Assembly (NCBI RefSeq): GCF_020085105.1
Contig: NC_058043.1
Location: forward strand, 17,722,167 to 17,786,166
DNA: 64,000 bases
DNA from: Siniperca chuatsi
Lineage: Eukaryota > Chordata > Actinopteri > Centrarchiformes > Sinipercidae
Reading direction: 5' to 3'
Part shown: one piece after another, positions 23,480-37,425 of the stretch
How positions within the stretch are numbered: position 1 is the stretch's first letter
Layout of the letters: the number at the start of each line of letters is the position of its first letter
Translations under genes and position numbers: made by a program
The notes under the pieces: generated by a model
Database searches by the model: none
Told to the model about the DNA's origin: nothing
What the model saw: only the letters and a program-made list of their open reading frames with translations

Positions 23480-26345
23480 TCTGCAGGGAGAACCACACCT
23501 CAGCACACCTAAATGTGGACATTACCCAACATCACCCATCCCTAAGATAAAAGAAAGATTTAAGTATATTGTATTTTTTACTCTTCACAGGATGCACAGC
23601 TTATATTTAGTTGTATTTTACTGACCACAGCAAGTTTATCTTCTCTTGCTGCTTCCTACACAACTGCACAGGGCACCCAGCTGACTATGAAAAGTCAGTG
23701 AGATTTTTATTTTCTGGTGTTTCTGTTTCCATACCTGCTGGCTCCTAGGTTATTTTAGCGTTCTGATATATATTGAATAAAGTATCAATATATTGTGCCA
23801 AATGACTGTGACGGGGAAGGGTTACAGCTGTTGTTAAATGTTAACGGTTCGTTGTGAAATCAGTTAAACCTTCACTAAGCGATACCTTTGATAGAAACAT
23901 TTGATCAAATTCCTCCATATAATGCTAAAGGGTCAATTCCAAACCCACAAAACTCTGAAGCTCACTGAGCCTTTTAGCCACTGTTAGCTCCTTGTTTTGG
24001 CTCTCTCACCAACCTCGTATTAAATCGAAACGACAGAGAGCCGATGTAAACTACTGGCTTGTGAATGAAGCTCCAGATGTTTTTCTCAGGAGTAGGTGGA
24101 CCAAATCAGAGCTAAAAGGCCAGTGAATGTTGGACTTCAATTTATCAGGTGGCCAGAAATGTGACTCCAATAAGATGTTGCTGTGTGTCTGCTGGATGTT
24201 TAAGTAGGCAATTGTTTGCTTACAAATAAGCCATCAACTTCTGATTGTAATTAATCTGATTATAAATCAGGGCCATGTTTCTGTGAGTTTGTTTTGGAGT
24301 CTTTCTGCCCCCTAGTGGTTAGAAATTGCTTGATGCAACTTTAACGTTTTCTTTCTGCTTTAATATGGCAGCACTTACTTAATACATTCCATCCACAAGA
24401 TACAGAAGAAATATTCTCTGTAGTATATCATCCACATTACTGTTAACCTTCAGCAGACCTCGGCAACAAAAGGAACTTCAGTACTTTTTGACTATAGCAA
24501 ACGTAAGAAGGGAGCTTGGCATTTATTTTCTTGAAAAGATAAGTCCATTTATGAGGTTTTGGTGTCTGGTAAGAATACTATCTGCACCTCAGGGCATTCA
24601 AATATCTCAAATTATTTATAAATATATTTCGACCAGATCAGCACACTCTGACCTTAGTATCCGTGTCTAGTCTCACTGTCATTCTCATGAAGTTATGATT
24701 TACAGTAGGACTGTAAAATACATTTAGAGATTTTGATACTCTGTGATCAAAATCATGTGCAAGTCATTGCAGCGATGTATGTTCTGTATAAAGCTAACAC
24801 AATCCACAGACTACATGTTGCACAGTGTTATATACAGTATGTTTATGCTGTATATGCAACAGCCTCTGATCAGCTGATCTCATAATGGTATTGAGTTTAT
24901 TGTTAGATTTGTCATAGGACTCTGATCTTGAGTCTGTTTTTCTATTGAATATTTTAACAAAAGAAAAGTAAACGTAAATATCCAAATGCTCTGGACCTAA
25001 ACATGAATAAGCTTTGTTGTCAGCATATTTACATAGACAGATGTGTTAGCTTTACCTTCTGTGATATCTTGTGGTATTATAGCTTTTCTAATAACACAAT
25101 GTTTTGCTTTGTTTCCTGACGGTTTTTATTGTTTAAAATGTTAAATGCTTGTTAAATCCACAGACCTATTATTCCACTTCTCTATATTCACTTGTAATAT
25201 TATTTAAATTAGTGGCCATACCGGATGACTACGTTCAGTGATTCTTTTTTTAATTCAGACTGTATAGTGTGCAGTGTGTAGTAGTTGTGTCTTGCTGAAT
25301 TTATAGCTTTTCAACACATTTCACCATGCTGTGTTTCACACTGGTTGTCTGACCTTACTCCAAACTGTAGACAGTATTACTGTCCCTGCCAAGGGTTCGG
25401 CACCTTGTTACATTGTTAAGGTGTTGCGACACCCTTCACAAAACTTAAACTTCATCTGCAGAGTTACTGGTAATTCCTGTGTGTTTCAGTTATTTTTAAT
25501 GAGTTGATTTTTGTCACTTACTACTGCTGTTTAATTCTATAGTAGCCTATAGTATGCTACTATGAAGTGCTTTCATCTTTGCACTAGCAGCTTTAAGGGC
25601 ATTAGAGGAAATAATATTCAGTGAGGACATCATTGTCAGCAAGATGAGTACTGTAACCATGACTACTGGTCAGTTGACAGTGCCTTGTGACTCACTTATT
25701 AATTTATATTCACATGTACAACTGTGGTTTTCTCCAAGTATGGTAATGCCCAACATGGTTGTTATTCTGCAATATACAGTGATAGCTATGCAGCAAAACA
25801 TACTCAGTATTTTACTTCTTGTTGTTAAATCAGTGTTTTACTAAGATGACTAACAGTTTTAGACATTAGTAGGCAGCATTTTTCATTCTGTTGTACTTAT
25901 TTACTTTTTACATATATTCTAATGTATACGTTTCATCCCAGTTTTATTTCTTGTAACAATCAGAAATTTAAATTACTTACAGTGGTCTTTTCATAATAGT
26001 TCTTGAAAAATGCTTTTTTATTATGCATTCCTTTTGTTTGAACTACTAATACAACAGTCATTTTACCCTAGTTTTATCTCTATTATAGAGACAAATGAAT
26101 GTGTTATTACTGGAGCAAACAGCTCGACTCTTGTCAAATTCAAATAAATATGCATACCACTGTGATTTGACAGTTGTAGACTGTTGCAGTTTTTTTTAAG
26201 TTTTTGATGCGGAGATGAAGTTCTGTAAATTATATATTAGCTATAAAGTAGACCTTTATTTTCAGCACTGTGTTGTTTAGTTTCAATAACACAATTTCAG
26301 CTGTTTCTTTGCACAATTCCCTTTAATAAACTGCTGTTTGGAAAA
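23480..26345 (+). other. ahcyl1: ahcyl1 3' UTR and downstream DNA
   Basis: AATAAA signals occur at 23776-23781 (short 3' UTR, about 300 nt) and at 26325-26330, just before an A-rich run. Human AHCYL1 has a long 3' UTR, so use of the distal site is plausible, giving about 2.85 kb. A dispersed repeat lies inside it (23930-24345). Confidence 0.45.
23930..24345. repeat. Dispersed teleost repeat with 'gccccctagtgg' end
   Basis: It contains caaatcagagctaaaaggcc in the middle and ctgccccctagtggttag near the right end, followed by gcaactttaa. The order matches a fish repeat I recognise. The left end is approximate, near ctaaagggtcaattcc. Confidence 0.5.
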
Positions 26346-26723
26346 AAAAATGGCTCAGATACATCATTTCACAGTCACGATTTGGCCATATCCATCTAGC
26401 AAATGTATTGCTTATAATTTCCATGTCACAAGTATTCATAAGTATTAGATACAGTCATGGCTGGATTACCAACAGACCCCCAGGGCCCTCCCCAAAACCT
26501 CAGATTCACTATTTGGCAATTGGTTTGTGGTAATCTGACTCATTGTAATTTTGTTTGCGAATATGAGAATATGCACTAATACAGCATAATATAATCACCA
26601 TGGATACAATAAATAAAGCAGATGCTGCAGATGACGCATTAGAAGTATTAATGTTTTTATTTTGTCGAAATTCCATCATCGCATCGAGGTAAAATATAAA
26701 ACCAGAGAAGAAAGCAACTCTCG

Positions 26724-26733
26724 TCTCGCGAGA
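26724..26733. promoter_or_regulatory. strip1: TCTCGCGAGA palindrome in the strip1 promoter
   Basis: A perfect ten-base TCTCGCGAGA palindrome lies 21 bases before the strip1 ATG. This is the known BANP-bound element that drives CpG-island housekeeping promoters. The region has no TATA box. Its closeness to the ATG suggests a short 5' UTR or a start site at the motif. Confidence 0.65.
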
Positions 26734-26753
26734 GGACACTGCGCCCAAAAATA

Positions 26754-29700
26754 ATGGACGTCGGTGGGAACAGTGGTGGGCTTCCTGTAAACAATAAACA
26801 GAGAGCTATGATACCGAACAAAAGCAGGGGCGAATTTACCCGCAACCCAAGAAAAGATTCAGAGGTACGTGGACAGAAGTTTGTGATTAATTTTCCGCAT
26901 GAGTTTTCATAAACAGACGAGGCCTTTTCTGCTGCTACTGTAACACTTAGCAACCGTTAGCTAGCTCTGTCAGGCTAGTGTAGCTTAACTGTTATTTCTA
27001 ACATGACTCGGCGACCCAAACTAACAGCAGCAACGGAGCTTCTTGTTGAATTAATGTATAGTTGTGCAGTGTTTAATTTCTAGTCCGGTGTTGACTTGAT
27101 ATAATGTTGAACAGCGGTGTAGCTTAGCAGGAGCTAGCTAGCTAATATTAGCTAGTAGCACAGGCCAGACTGAACTGCCTGTCAAGAATCAAGTGGCGAC
27201 CTGTTGAAAACGAAATCTTCAGGTCCGGTTTGCTTCCTCTTTCTAATGCATTGGCCTGGTGTGTTAATGTAATTTCATCCTATATACGTATACCATGGAG
27301 CCCTCTTATACCTTTTAAAGAAAGCAAAGTGAGTCAGTGTTTTGTAGCATGGCAGTGGGCGATTTCTGATGAATTCATATGCAAGAAAATCACTTCCAGA
27401 ATTGATGTTTTTTAACCAGTGCATGGGGAGCTTTGACCTCTTGTAATCGTTTGAATAATCAGACAATACACACAAAGAGAAGACATTAGAATTCCAGCTA
27501 AAACCATTGTAGCACTAACGTTAAATGTGATTCAGAGGGATTTCTCTATATGCCAAGTTCATAAGTTTTATCAGCTAAACGTACTTAAAGTAGTCATAAT
27601 GCAAAAGAATGGCCCCTTTCATTGTGTTTTTATTATTGTGCATATTGTAGTTTTGTATTATTATTACTGATACATTAAGTTATAAGCAGATTTTTATGGT
27701 GCAGCTGGTCCTGGTGGATTGAATATAGCCTAAAGTAGTTAGGCTATATTCAAGAAACCGGTTTATTGCCACGTATGTTTTCACATACAAGGAATTTGCC
27801 TTGGTTTATAACGGTAAAAATATACAAAATAAGAGAAAAAACAAGTCAAGACTTATAAATGTAAAATAGAAATTTACAATAAAAAAATTAAAATGAAAAG
27901 AACTGTACACTATTTAAAATGAAGAGGAAGGAATGGTTAAAGTATTGACAAAGGAAATGGAGGGTCAATGTGCAAATTTTCACAGTATAAATAATATGTG
28001 CAAAAACAATGATCCAAAGATTTGTGTTAATGTGACATTTCAAGTTAGATGTGGAGGGCTCAGATTTGCAAAGACTCTAGTAGACTTATAGTAGCTGCTA
28101 GCAAGTAACTCTAGCTGCTAAATAAATGTAGTGGAATAAAAAGTACATTTCCCTCTGAAATGTGTTGAAGTAGAAGTATAAAGTGGCCAGAAATTAAAAC
28201 ACACGTACCTCAAAATTGTACTTCAGTATTTGAGTAAATGTAGTTACTTTACTTTCCACCAATGCTCTGTTACAATAATTTAAATAGTACTGTGTCCCAT
28301 CATTCTAATCTACTTATAGGTGGAGCCTTTTGTCAGTGAAATAGGCACATTTGACTGATTTTATTATTACGTAAAAAGATAGTAATGTGCCACATTCTTC
28401 AAAACCAAATGTTTAATGTTTTGCGATCCTCAGCAATTCACTCTCATATAGTCATGCTTCCCCATGTTTTTGTATTTATTCTTTGTGGTGCTGTACTTCA
28501 GTATGATTAACAAGGTTTGGGACGAACTCATGTCACCATAGAAGTGTACCACCGTTTGGCCAGTTACAAGATCGGTTTATTCAAATCACAAAAAAGCAAT
28601 GACAACAACAAAAACAGTGGATTCTAGCCATGCACATTTGTTTTTATTCATCTGGTTCTTGGCATATTGAGCTCTGAAACATTTAAAAATTACATTTTAA
28701 AAACACAACAGCAAAGTAATTTTCCAGAAACTATGTCCTGGTTATTTAGAATAATGCATTTTCATCGAAAATGATATTTCTACTGTTCAGCAAGGTCTGC
28801 ATATTATTCTGATTAATGGTTAGATACCACTAGGGGGAAGTGAGAAAATATGTTTTTTTTTTTTTTTTTTTTTTTTTTTTAGTGTGTTTTGGATTTGGGT
28901 AAACTGAAGCTTGGCTTACAATACAATTAAATATTCAGTAGTTTGGTAGGTGGTAGCGATCTGTCTAATCAGTGCAGTTTGTAGTTGGACAGTTGGATTA
29001 TTATTCTGAATTAATAATTTTTTTAATCATAAGGGCATAAAATGTGTCATGTGTTGTGCACAGGGGCTGTCTGAGTCTCCAGACCTCGAGTTTGAATATG
29101 CTGATACAGACAAGTGGGCTGCAGAGTTGTCAGGTGCGTGCGATCATCATGGACATTGAGTTTTTTTGTTCCTCTGTACTTCATTCTTTCAGTGTTTGCA
29201 ACATAGTGTGTTCAGATTATTTATATACTCTTTATGTATGTTTCAGAGCTGTACAGTTATACTGAAGGACCAGAGTTTGCTCTCAACAGGAAGTGCTTTG
29301 AGGTGGAATTCAAAACACATGGTATGTAGTTAAACTTACACACACTTAGTCAAATCTTAATGAATTCATCGTAAAAAATGTATTACATCTAAGATGAAGA
29401 GAGTGTAGGTATTAAGTTTATTATCTTCATCTCTTGTGTTTCTTAGTTTCTGATAAGAAGTGGACAGAGCTTGATGCAGCTCAGCACAGAGCTCACGCCA
29501 TGCGCCTGTTGGACAGTCTGGAGGTGATTGCCCGAGAGAAGAGGCTGAAGGTTGCCAGAGCTATTCTTTACATGGCTCAGGGTCAGTCCACATCACTTAA
29601 AACTGGTTTAGCATGAATTGATCTCGAAGAGAATGAGGGGCATTGATCAAGGAGGTTATTTTTGGTTTTCTCTCTATATTTCACAGTGGTACATATTGTT

Positions 29701-32700
29701 TCTCTCTAGGAACCTTTGCAGAGTGCAGCTCTGAGGCTGAGGTGCAGCACTGGATGAGATACAACATCTTTCTGCTGCTGGATGTGGGGACCTTCTCTGC
29801 TCTGGTGGAACTGCTCAACATGGAGATTGAGTATGTTCTCCATCAGTTTTCTAGCCATGCAGAAGCCAGCCTAAATTGCTGACACCTTGTTTTTGCTACA
29901 AGATGTTAGTCTGGAAAACATCTACTGACGTTCAAAAGTGATGGACACCATATTTTCAAATGAATTCAGAGCCGTATTTGGTTTCACTGATTGGCAAAAG
30001 GCTGATCTAATCACCGAAAATGTAGTTGATTTAAAAAAGAAAAAAAAAAAAAGAAAATCAGCTTTAGCGTTGCCAGACCATAGTGAGCAAAAAAACATTT
30101 GTGGATTGGCTTTGCAAGGCTCAAAGTTAGTGCATTTTCTGTTGTAAAACTTTCTGTCTGGAGAACCGTATATAACATTTATTTTCTCCCTCTTAGTAAC
30201 AGCGCTGCCTGTAGTAGTGCTGTCAGAAAACCAGCCATCTCCCTCGCTGATAGCACAGATCTCAGAGTGCTGCTTAACATTATGTACCTGATGGTGGAAA
30301 CGATACAACAGGATGACCCAGCTGACAAGCCTGAATGGAAAGTCATCAGGGAAACCTTCAGAGCAGAACTGGGTAAGTTTCATCAGTGTCAAAAGCTGCA
30401 GTCATGTCATGGATATAAACAAAAACATGCTAGTTAAACTATTTCCACTCCACCTCTGTAATCCAGGATCTCCTCTGTTCAACAACGAGCCCATTTCTGT
30501 CATGCTCTTCGGTATGGTTACCAAGTTCTGCAGCGGTCATGCCCCTCACTTCCCAATGAAGAAGGTGTTATTGCTGTTGTGGAAGAGTATACTGGTGAGA
30601 GACAGAAATATCTTCCATTCATGACTGTTAATTCGAATTCTGACATTAAATGCTGCCACGTGATCTTACGACAAAAAACATCAAGAGACGCATTAAAATC
30701 CTCTCTTCTGTTTCAGTTCACACTCGGAGGGTTTGAGCAGCTCCAAAGCATAAAGGTTCGTAAGCGTGAGGAGCTGAGTCTCCCCCCTCTCCCGGAGGAC
30801 AGCATTGGAGTCATTCGCAGCATGAGGGCTGCTTCTCCTCCGGCATCTGCATCCGACCTCATAGAGCAGCAGCAGAAACGGGCACGCCGGGAACACAAGG
30901 TAGACATCACTGCTGCTCCCTGCTCTCAAACCAAACATATTGTAGGTTAAAGGCAACTACAAGTGAAACATGTATCATTGCCTTGACTATAGCTCGACCC
31001 CTGTCTGCCAGTCATGCTCAGTGATGACATTTCATTGAGTGTATCATTATTAACACGGTTAGGATAATACTGATTTAACTGACATGTAAACAGCAGCCTT
31101 AATACAGTCATAGTCAGACTAAAACATGGAATTTAGATTTTAGTCACAGTATTTAATGGTATTTTGCACAGGTTTACACCTTAATTGAACTATGACTATC
31201 AGAGTTTTGTAAAAGAAAAAAACCTCTCCAAGCATGTAGTATTTTTACTAAATTTGCATGAAGTTGGCCACAAAGATATAGCACAATAGCAGCATGACAC
31301 AAAGATGGCGTCTTCAGTCAGTATTTGGCTTTGCTCTATAGTAAGGAAACAGTAATATGAATTGAATAGTTCTACAAGCCATTTAAAACAGATTTTAAAT
31401 GGTGTTAGGTTACTTTAGGGCAGTTGTCAGATTATTGCAGTCCTAAAACTGTTAAATGTAGTATCTGGGAAAAGGGTGATTACATTTAGACATGATTTGA
31501 ATTGATTTAATCATCTCTACATCCTGCACATCTTACCTGATGTTAGTGATTATGTTTTTTTGTGGAATAATTGCTTATTGCATCATTTAGGCCTGGATAC
31601 AGTGTGGTGTTCACTGTAACCTTGTTTCCCACACAGGCGTTGATCAAACAAGACAACCTTGACGCATTCAATGAAAAGGATCCCTACAAGGCAGATGACT
31701 CTCGTGAGGATGAGGACGACAACGATGACAACGACAACTCTATGGAGGCAGAGACTTTCCCTCTAGAGAGGGACGAGGTGATGCCCCCGCCTATTCCTCA
31801 CCCTCCGTCAGAAAGGGTGTCCTTCCCCAAAGGACTGCCGTGGGCTCCTAAAGTCAGGTACTGTTTCAGTCTGACAGTTAGGAGACATAATATGCACCTA
31901 TGTTATTGACCTGTAATGAAATTTCACGAAAGCTGATTTATTGATTCCTTCCTCGTGTACACAAATCTAGAAAGAAACATCAGATTAAGGCCTGTTTTGT
32001 TTTGACATTATTGTTTTTGCTCCAACAGGGAAAAGGACATTGAAAATTTCCTGGAATCAAGTAGAAGTAAATTTATTGGGTACACACTTGGAAAGTAAGT
32101 TTTCTCCTCGGTGGCAACAAAAAGTAACTTGAGACTACTATTTTATTGTGTGTATTGTGTGCTGAAATAATGCATTAAAGCACGTTTATTCTTGTGCATG
32201 TCTTGCAGTGATACAAATACAGTTGTCGGCTTGCCCAGGCCAATTCATGAGAGCATAAGGACGTTAAAGCAGGTATTCTATTGCCATTTACGATAATTCA
32301 TTAAATCTATTTTTTTTACATAGAGAATATTAATTAGTGCTGATGATTTTCACATATGAAGTTTTCATCTTTTTTCAGCACAAGTACGTCTCCATCGCTG
32401 AGATACAGATTGCAAAGGAGGAGGAGTTTCAGAAAACCCCTCTGTCTGGGGTAAGTGGAAACAAAAACTTGTCACATTAATAATTCACACATATAACCTG
32501 CTGACCTGAACAGAATTTGTATTATTATATTTATGATGAAGTCATCCCTGTAGAAACACAACAGCTGCTTAATTTGTTAACTCCTCCAGGTACACAGGCT
32601 GAACCTGTCCAAGTAACAAAGAATATAAAATGTTAATATTTTCGCTATCATGCTCTCACAAGTAGTTTTAAGTATTGAGCTAGAAGGTGCGCACTACTCC

Positions 32701-35700
32701 TGCTCTCCAACATCAGCAGCACTATGCAGTATTTAACTTCTTTTCCCACATGTTTCTAGATAAGCAATGCGCTGATTTCACATATTTGAGGTCGGACGAG
32801 GTCTTTACTCTTTCTTCTGGTTAAGGATAGCAGAAGTTTTAAGACCCTTTATCTGCAAGACCAAACTGTCTCGAGGTGTCATGGTAATGTTATTTTGTGT
32901 GTTTTGTATCTCTTGTTTTCTCCCTCCTTGGCATTAGGGTGAAGAGGAGGTGGAGATGTCCTCCACTGAGCTGCTCTATCAGGGAATTCTGCCCATTTTG
33001 CCTCAGTACATGGTTAGTGCTGTTTGGGGTTGGGTAGTTCCAGATAGTTTACACTGTGGTACTGTAGATCATATCATATGACTCACGATACAGTTCGCTT
33101 GAGTATGTATTATTTATTTACACTTTCATATGGTTAAATGTTTCTGTCAATTGATTCTGTCAATTGATTCAGCATAAAAGTAACTCTACAGTGTACCATA
33201 TATAGTTTTGTATTGTGGCATAATCATAATCGTAATCATCCTGCATAGAAAAGACTGGGTTATTAGCATATTTCAGTGTATTTCAGTTCCTTGGATTTAG
33301 GCAAATTAAGATGCAGAAAATAGCCAGATTTATTAGATTTTTAGAATTACGCAGTGAAAGAACCCTTTGTGGCATAGGCAGTAAAATTTTACATAACCAA
33401 GCAATGGTGCATTTTGATATTAAATTGTAAAGCTTACAAATGCTGTTACCTTTTATTGAGTTGTCACTGTATGGCCATTCAGTCTCACAGGTAAAATGAC
33501 AGAACTCAAATGACAAAATGTTGTAGCACTAAGGCAATAAGACAATATGGGCATTAGATTTATGGATCTGTGTTAATAGTGAAGTAATAATTTCTGTTGT
33601 GTTAATAGTCACTGTGTTTTATAGCATAAATATCAACCGTCACTGTTCATCTGACTGCTGATCTAGCCCTTCAAAGCAGGCAAGAGCTTCCACGTCAGAC
33701 TCTTCTAACTGACTTCATGTTGTGCCTCTCTTAATGTCAGATTGCTCTGCTGAAGATCTTGCTCGCAGCAGCTCCGACTTCCAAAGCCAAGACAGACTCC
33801 ATCAATATCCTGGCAGACGTGCTGCCGGAGGAGATGCCGTAAGTGATGAAGTGCCTCTAAAAGGGTTTAACAGCTTTGCCAGTTCCTTCTCCAGTGCAAC
33901 ATTATGTTCTGAACAAGGAAAATATTCTAACTTTAGTAACAATTTTTACAATTAGATTTATAAGTGGAAAAGAATTACTGGTATCTGCTTTACTTCTGAA
34001 TGTAGCTATACAGGTAGTGTTACTGGAGTTTGCTTCAAACAGGATTGTATACAAAGAACTCTGGTTATTCTATTTTTCTACCTTCCCCTTTAAGAAACAG
34101 CAGCAGGAGTGACTCTCAGGACATTTTCACAGTATGGGCATGTAACCAGATCAAGGAATAATTCAAGATTGTATAACCAACTGCCTGGCTAGAAGGCTTT
34201 AAAAGATTTTAAATACAATTTTAACATAATAGAAATTAAAGGTTGTCTGACTTTGTAGATTTCGCTCTGAGGATCATCTGTAAACTTAAAGAGGTGATTG
34301 ATCTGTCATGTCTGACTCTGCAGGACCACAGTTCTGCAAAGCATGAAACTTGGTGTTGATGTCAATCGACACAAAGAGATCATCGTGAAGGCCATCTCTG
34401 CCATCCTGCTGCTGCTTCTGAAACACTTCAAACTTAACCACATCTACCAGGTATGGACGTCACACACAGAATTACGTGTAACTGCATTAAAAAGGCTGTA
34501 TAAAAGATGAAAGCAACTTGTGCTTGTTTATTTCACTTTAATATAAGGAAATAGCTAAATGTCCTTCTTAACTGAATGTGTCTTTGTATGCTTATCTCAT
34601 AGTTTGAGTACATGGCTCAACACCTGGTGTTTGCCAACTGCATCCCCCTCATTCTGAAGTTCTTCAACCAGAACATCATGTCTTACATCACAGCTAAAAA
34701 CAGGTACTTTCGGGGCCTCTTTAAATCGCAAACATCACAGCTCCCATTTACAATAAATGTCAGTGAGCTGTTACCTTTATTTCACTGATCTCAATTTTTT
34801 TCCCCCTAATAGCATTTCAGTACTTGACTTTCCTTATTGTGTGGTGCATGAGCTCCCGGAGTTAACTGCAGAGAGTTTGGTAAGTTTTCTGTTGTTTTAT
34901 ATTTGTCGCCATCTGGTTAAGCTGAGCGTTGCTTTGACTGCTGATGTCAAAAGGAGAATTGGAGTCATTTTTTTAAAATGTGGATATTTTGTCTTTTACA
35001 GGAAGCAGGAGACAACAATCAGTTTTGCTGGAGGAATCTGTTTTCCTGTATTAACCTGCTGAGGATCCTCAACAAACTGACCAAGTGGAAACACTCCAGA
35101 ACAATGGTGAGAGCAATTCTCATCGAGTAGCATTTACCAGGACAGATCATATTATGTTTTTACGAATGAAAACCTCTCAACATGATCTGTTCCCTCCCAG
35201 ATGCTGGTGGTGTTTAAGTCCGCTCCCATCCTGAAGAGGGCGCTGAAGGTCAAGCAGGCCATGATGCAGCTGTATGTCCTCAAGCTGCTCAAAGTGCAGA
35301 CCAAATACCTGGGACGCCAGTGGAGGAAGAGCAACATGAAGACCATGTCTGCCATCTACCAGAAGGTTCGACATCGGCTCAACGACGACTGGGCCTACGG
35401 AAACGGTGAGTGGAAACACAAACAGTACGTCCCCTCACATGGTGTAAAAACCAGTATGTATAAATTCAATGATGATAGAAGCTTCAGCCTGGAGAGAGAA
35501 GTAGAATTAAATACAAGCTGAACTAGTTTGAGCTATGATAAGTAATTTTTTTTCATTGCATTGCAGTATGTGTATATTATTGATTTGCGGTACATTTCAG
35601 TATGTTGTTTGCAGTGAAGTGTATTTGATCCTAATTAGATCTGACACAGTAAATTAACAGATTAGTTGACTGACAGAAAATTCATGGTAATATTTGCTGG

Positions 35701-36240
35701 TTTCCTTGTCTTCTATGATAGTAAACTGAATATCTTTGGGCTTTGGACTGTTAGTCAGACAAAACATGCTGTTTGAATATTTCTGCTTGGGTGAAGGAAA
35801 TTATGAATTTTATTTTTCATCATTTTCTGACTTTTTATAGACCAAACGACATCGGATTAATCTGTAATGCAAATCTTTAGTTGCAGCCCTAGTCCAAATC
35901 AAGAATTAATGGAATGCTCACTGAGTTGTATTTTCACTCAGAGCAGACCAAAGTGCTCTCAATATGAACTTCTGTTTGTTTTCCTGGAGCAGATCTGGAT
36001 GCCCGTCCCTGGGACTTCCAGGCCGAGGAGTGTGCTCTGCGGGCCAACATTGAACGCTTCAACAGTCGCCGCTACGACAAGAGCCACAGCAACCCGGACT
36101 TCCTGCCTGTGGACAACTGTCTGCAAAGTGTTCTGGGACAGCGGGTGGACCTGCCCGAGGACTTCCAAATGAACTATGACCTTTGGCTGGAGCGAGAGGT
36201 CTTCTCCAAACCTATTTCCTGGGAAGAACTGCTACAGTGA
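26754..36240 (+). CDS. strip1: STRIP1 (FAM40A), striatin-interacting protein 1
   Basis: Core scaffold of STRIPAK, which couples PP2A-striatin to GCKIII kinases and controls cell shape, adhesion and cytoskeleton. Coding exons: 26754-26864, 29064-29133, 29247-29321, 29447-29581, 29710-29830, 30197-30372, 30467-30594, 30717-30899, 31637-31857, 32029-32094, 32209-32272, 32379-32450, 32938-33012, 33741-33838, 34324-34450, 34603-34703, 34813-34879, 35002-35106, 35201-35405, 35993-36240 (TGA 36238-36240). Phases agree: 815 residues (human 837). The N1221 region spans about 50-330, then an acidic linker (DSREDEDDNDDNDNSMEAE, about 354-372) and the DUF3402 region to near the end, closing SKPISWEELLQ. 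The N-terminus is shorter than in human and lacks its proline/alanine-rich stretch. The C-terminal half is almost identical to human, so identity is secure. Confidence 0.97.
27745..27990 (-). repeat. LINE 3' tail-like repeat in strip1 intron 1
   Basis: The phrases gtttattgccacgtatgtttt and cacatacaaggaatttgcctt match the 3' end of a common fish non-LTR family in reverse orientation. The rest is A-rich and diverged. Confidence 0.5.
28100..28265 (-). repeat. 'agtacatttactcaagta' family repeat
   Basis: In reverse orientation it carries ggaaagtaaagtaactac, tactcaaatactgaagtaca and ctgaaatgt...gtac phrases, matching the copy at 42465-42650. It is a non-autonomous element very common in fish. Confidence 0.55.
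28853..28880 (+). repeat. Poly-T tract (about 28 bases)
   Basis: A long uninterrupted T run in strip1 intron 1; its exact length is prone to assembly error. The rest of this intron (26865-29063) holds only the repeats listed. Confidence 0.8.
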
Positions 36241-37425
36241 GAATCAACAACTGTCAACATCCTCAGACTTTAGGCAAATAAAAGTTTCAATCAGGAGTTC
36301 AGACAAACCACCAACAGTGCTCTCACTTATCGATCACAGATCGCAGCATTATGTTAAATGTTCTGTACAGACTAAAGGTGACGGGTGGATTTCATTCTCA
36401 AAAGTCCCTCAGGTGTAGACGTTCAATGATCACATTTTACAGTTTGATCGGGGCTCCAACCAAATGCTATTAAGACTTTTCCCACACTAATAACACCCAC
36501 AGTTTTTTAATAAAATAGCAGAACATGATTTCAGTGCTAAACCTTAAACCCATACTTTACATATACAGCTATTTGCTTCGTGTGCCTCTTACCTGCTACA
36601 GAAGGTCTGCAAGTTTGACCTTGAAGCACTACATGACAGTATGTTTACTCTTAATTTTAAAGAAATTTATTTGGAATAAATTGTATGTAATAACTGTTAG
36701 GACTCAAACAGAGGTGTATGTGCTTTGTTGAGGCAGGGCCCGGCACATTTAAGATGTTAATAAATAAAATATTCCCTGGTGCATCTTATGAGTTTATCTT
36801 CTTCAGAGAGATGAGGGGAATGGGGGTTGTGGCTTTTAGTCATGATTTCTGTATGTACAAGTAAAAACATGTATTACTCTTTAATAGTTATTACCTGAAG
36901 GGGATAAACTTCTGTTTACCTCACTTTACCCTTTGTTGTTCTTCTGCATTTGCAAATGAGTTTTATTTGCATTATTCAGAGTTTCATTCCTGAATGCTAC
37001 CTACACACCTTTGCTCTGGGACCATGGAGGCAACCACTCAGACCTTACCTGACCACCAGGCTGAATGGACAATACAGCCTTGATTTTATTTTATTTTTTA
37101 CCTAAAGAAACTCATTAGTATCTTAATTTGCTTTGTTATGTGGAAAAAAATGGTTGCACGTGTTCACATAATTTGTGTAAAGGGAAAGAGAAACATTTAA
37201 GTTTCTGGTTTGAGATCTGTGGTTTCAGAGCTTCACTCAGACAGCTTGTTGAACTGAAGGGGATAACTCCGTTTAATTGCCACTTTTTCCTGTCTTTTTC
37301 TACTTTTTTTTGTTTTATTATAAAGGTTAAGGAAATGAGAAGTTAATTGTAAAACTTATTTATCATGGCTTTGTATTTGTTTAATGTTAACTCAAATACT
37401 GTAATAAAATTATACTGTCATTCAT
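36241..37425 (+). other. strip1: strip1 3' UTR with alternative poly(A) signals
   Basis: AATAAA occurs at about 36276, 36510, 36759-36768 (two overlapping copies) and 37403-37408. The last would give a 3' UTR of about 1.2 kb. No other gene feature was seen in the stretch. Confidence 0.5.

Noticed and set aside
30020-30060. A-rich tract in strip1 intron 5 as a retrotransposon tail
   Set aside because: No matching element body or target duplication next to it.
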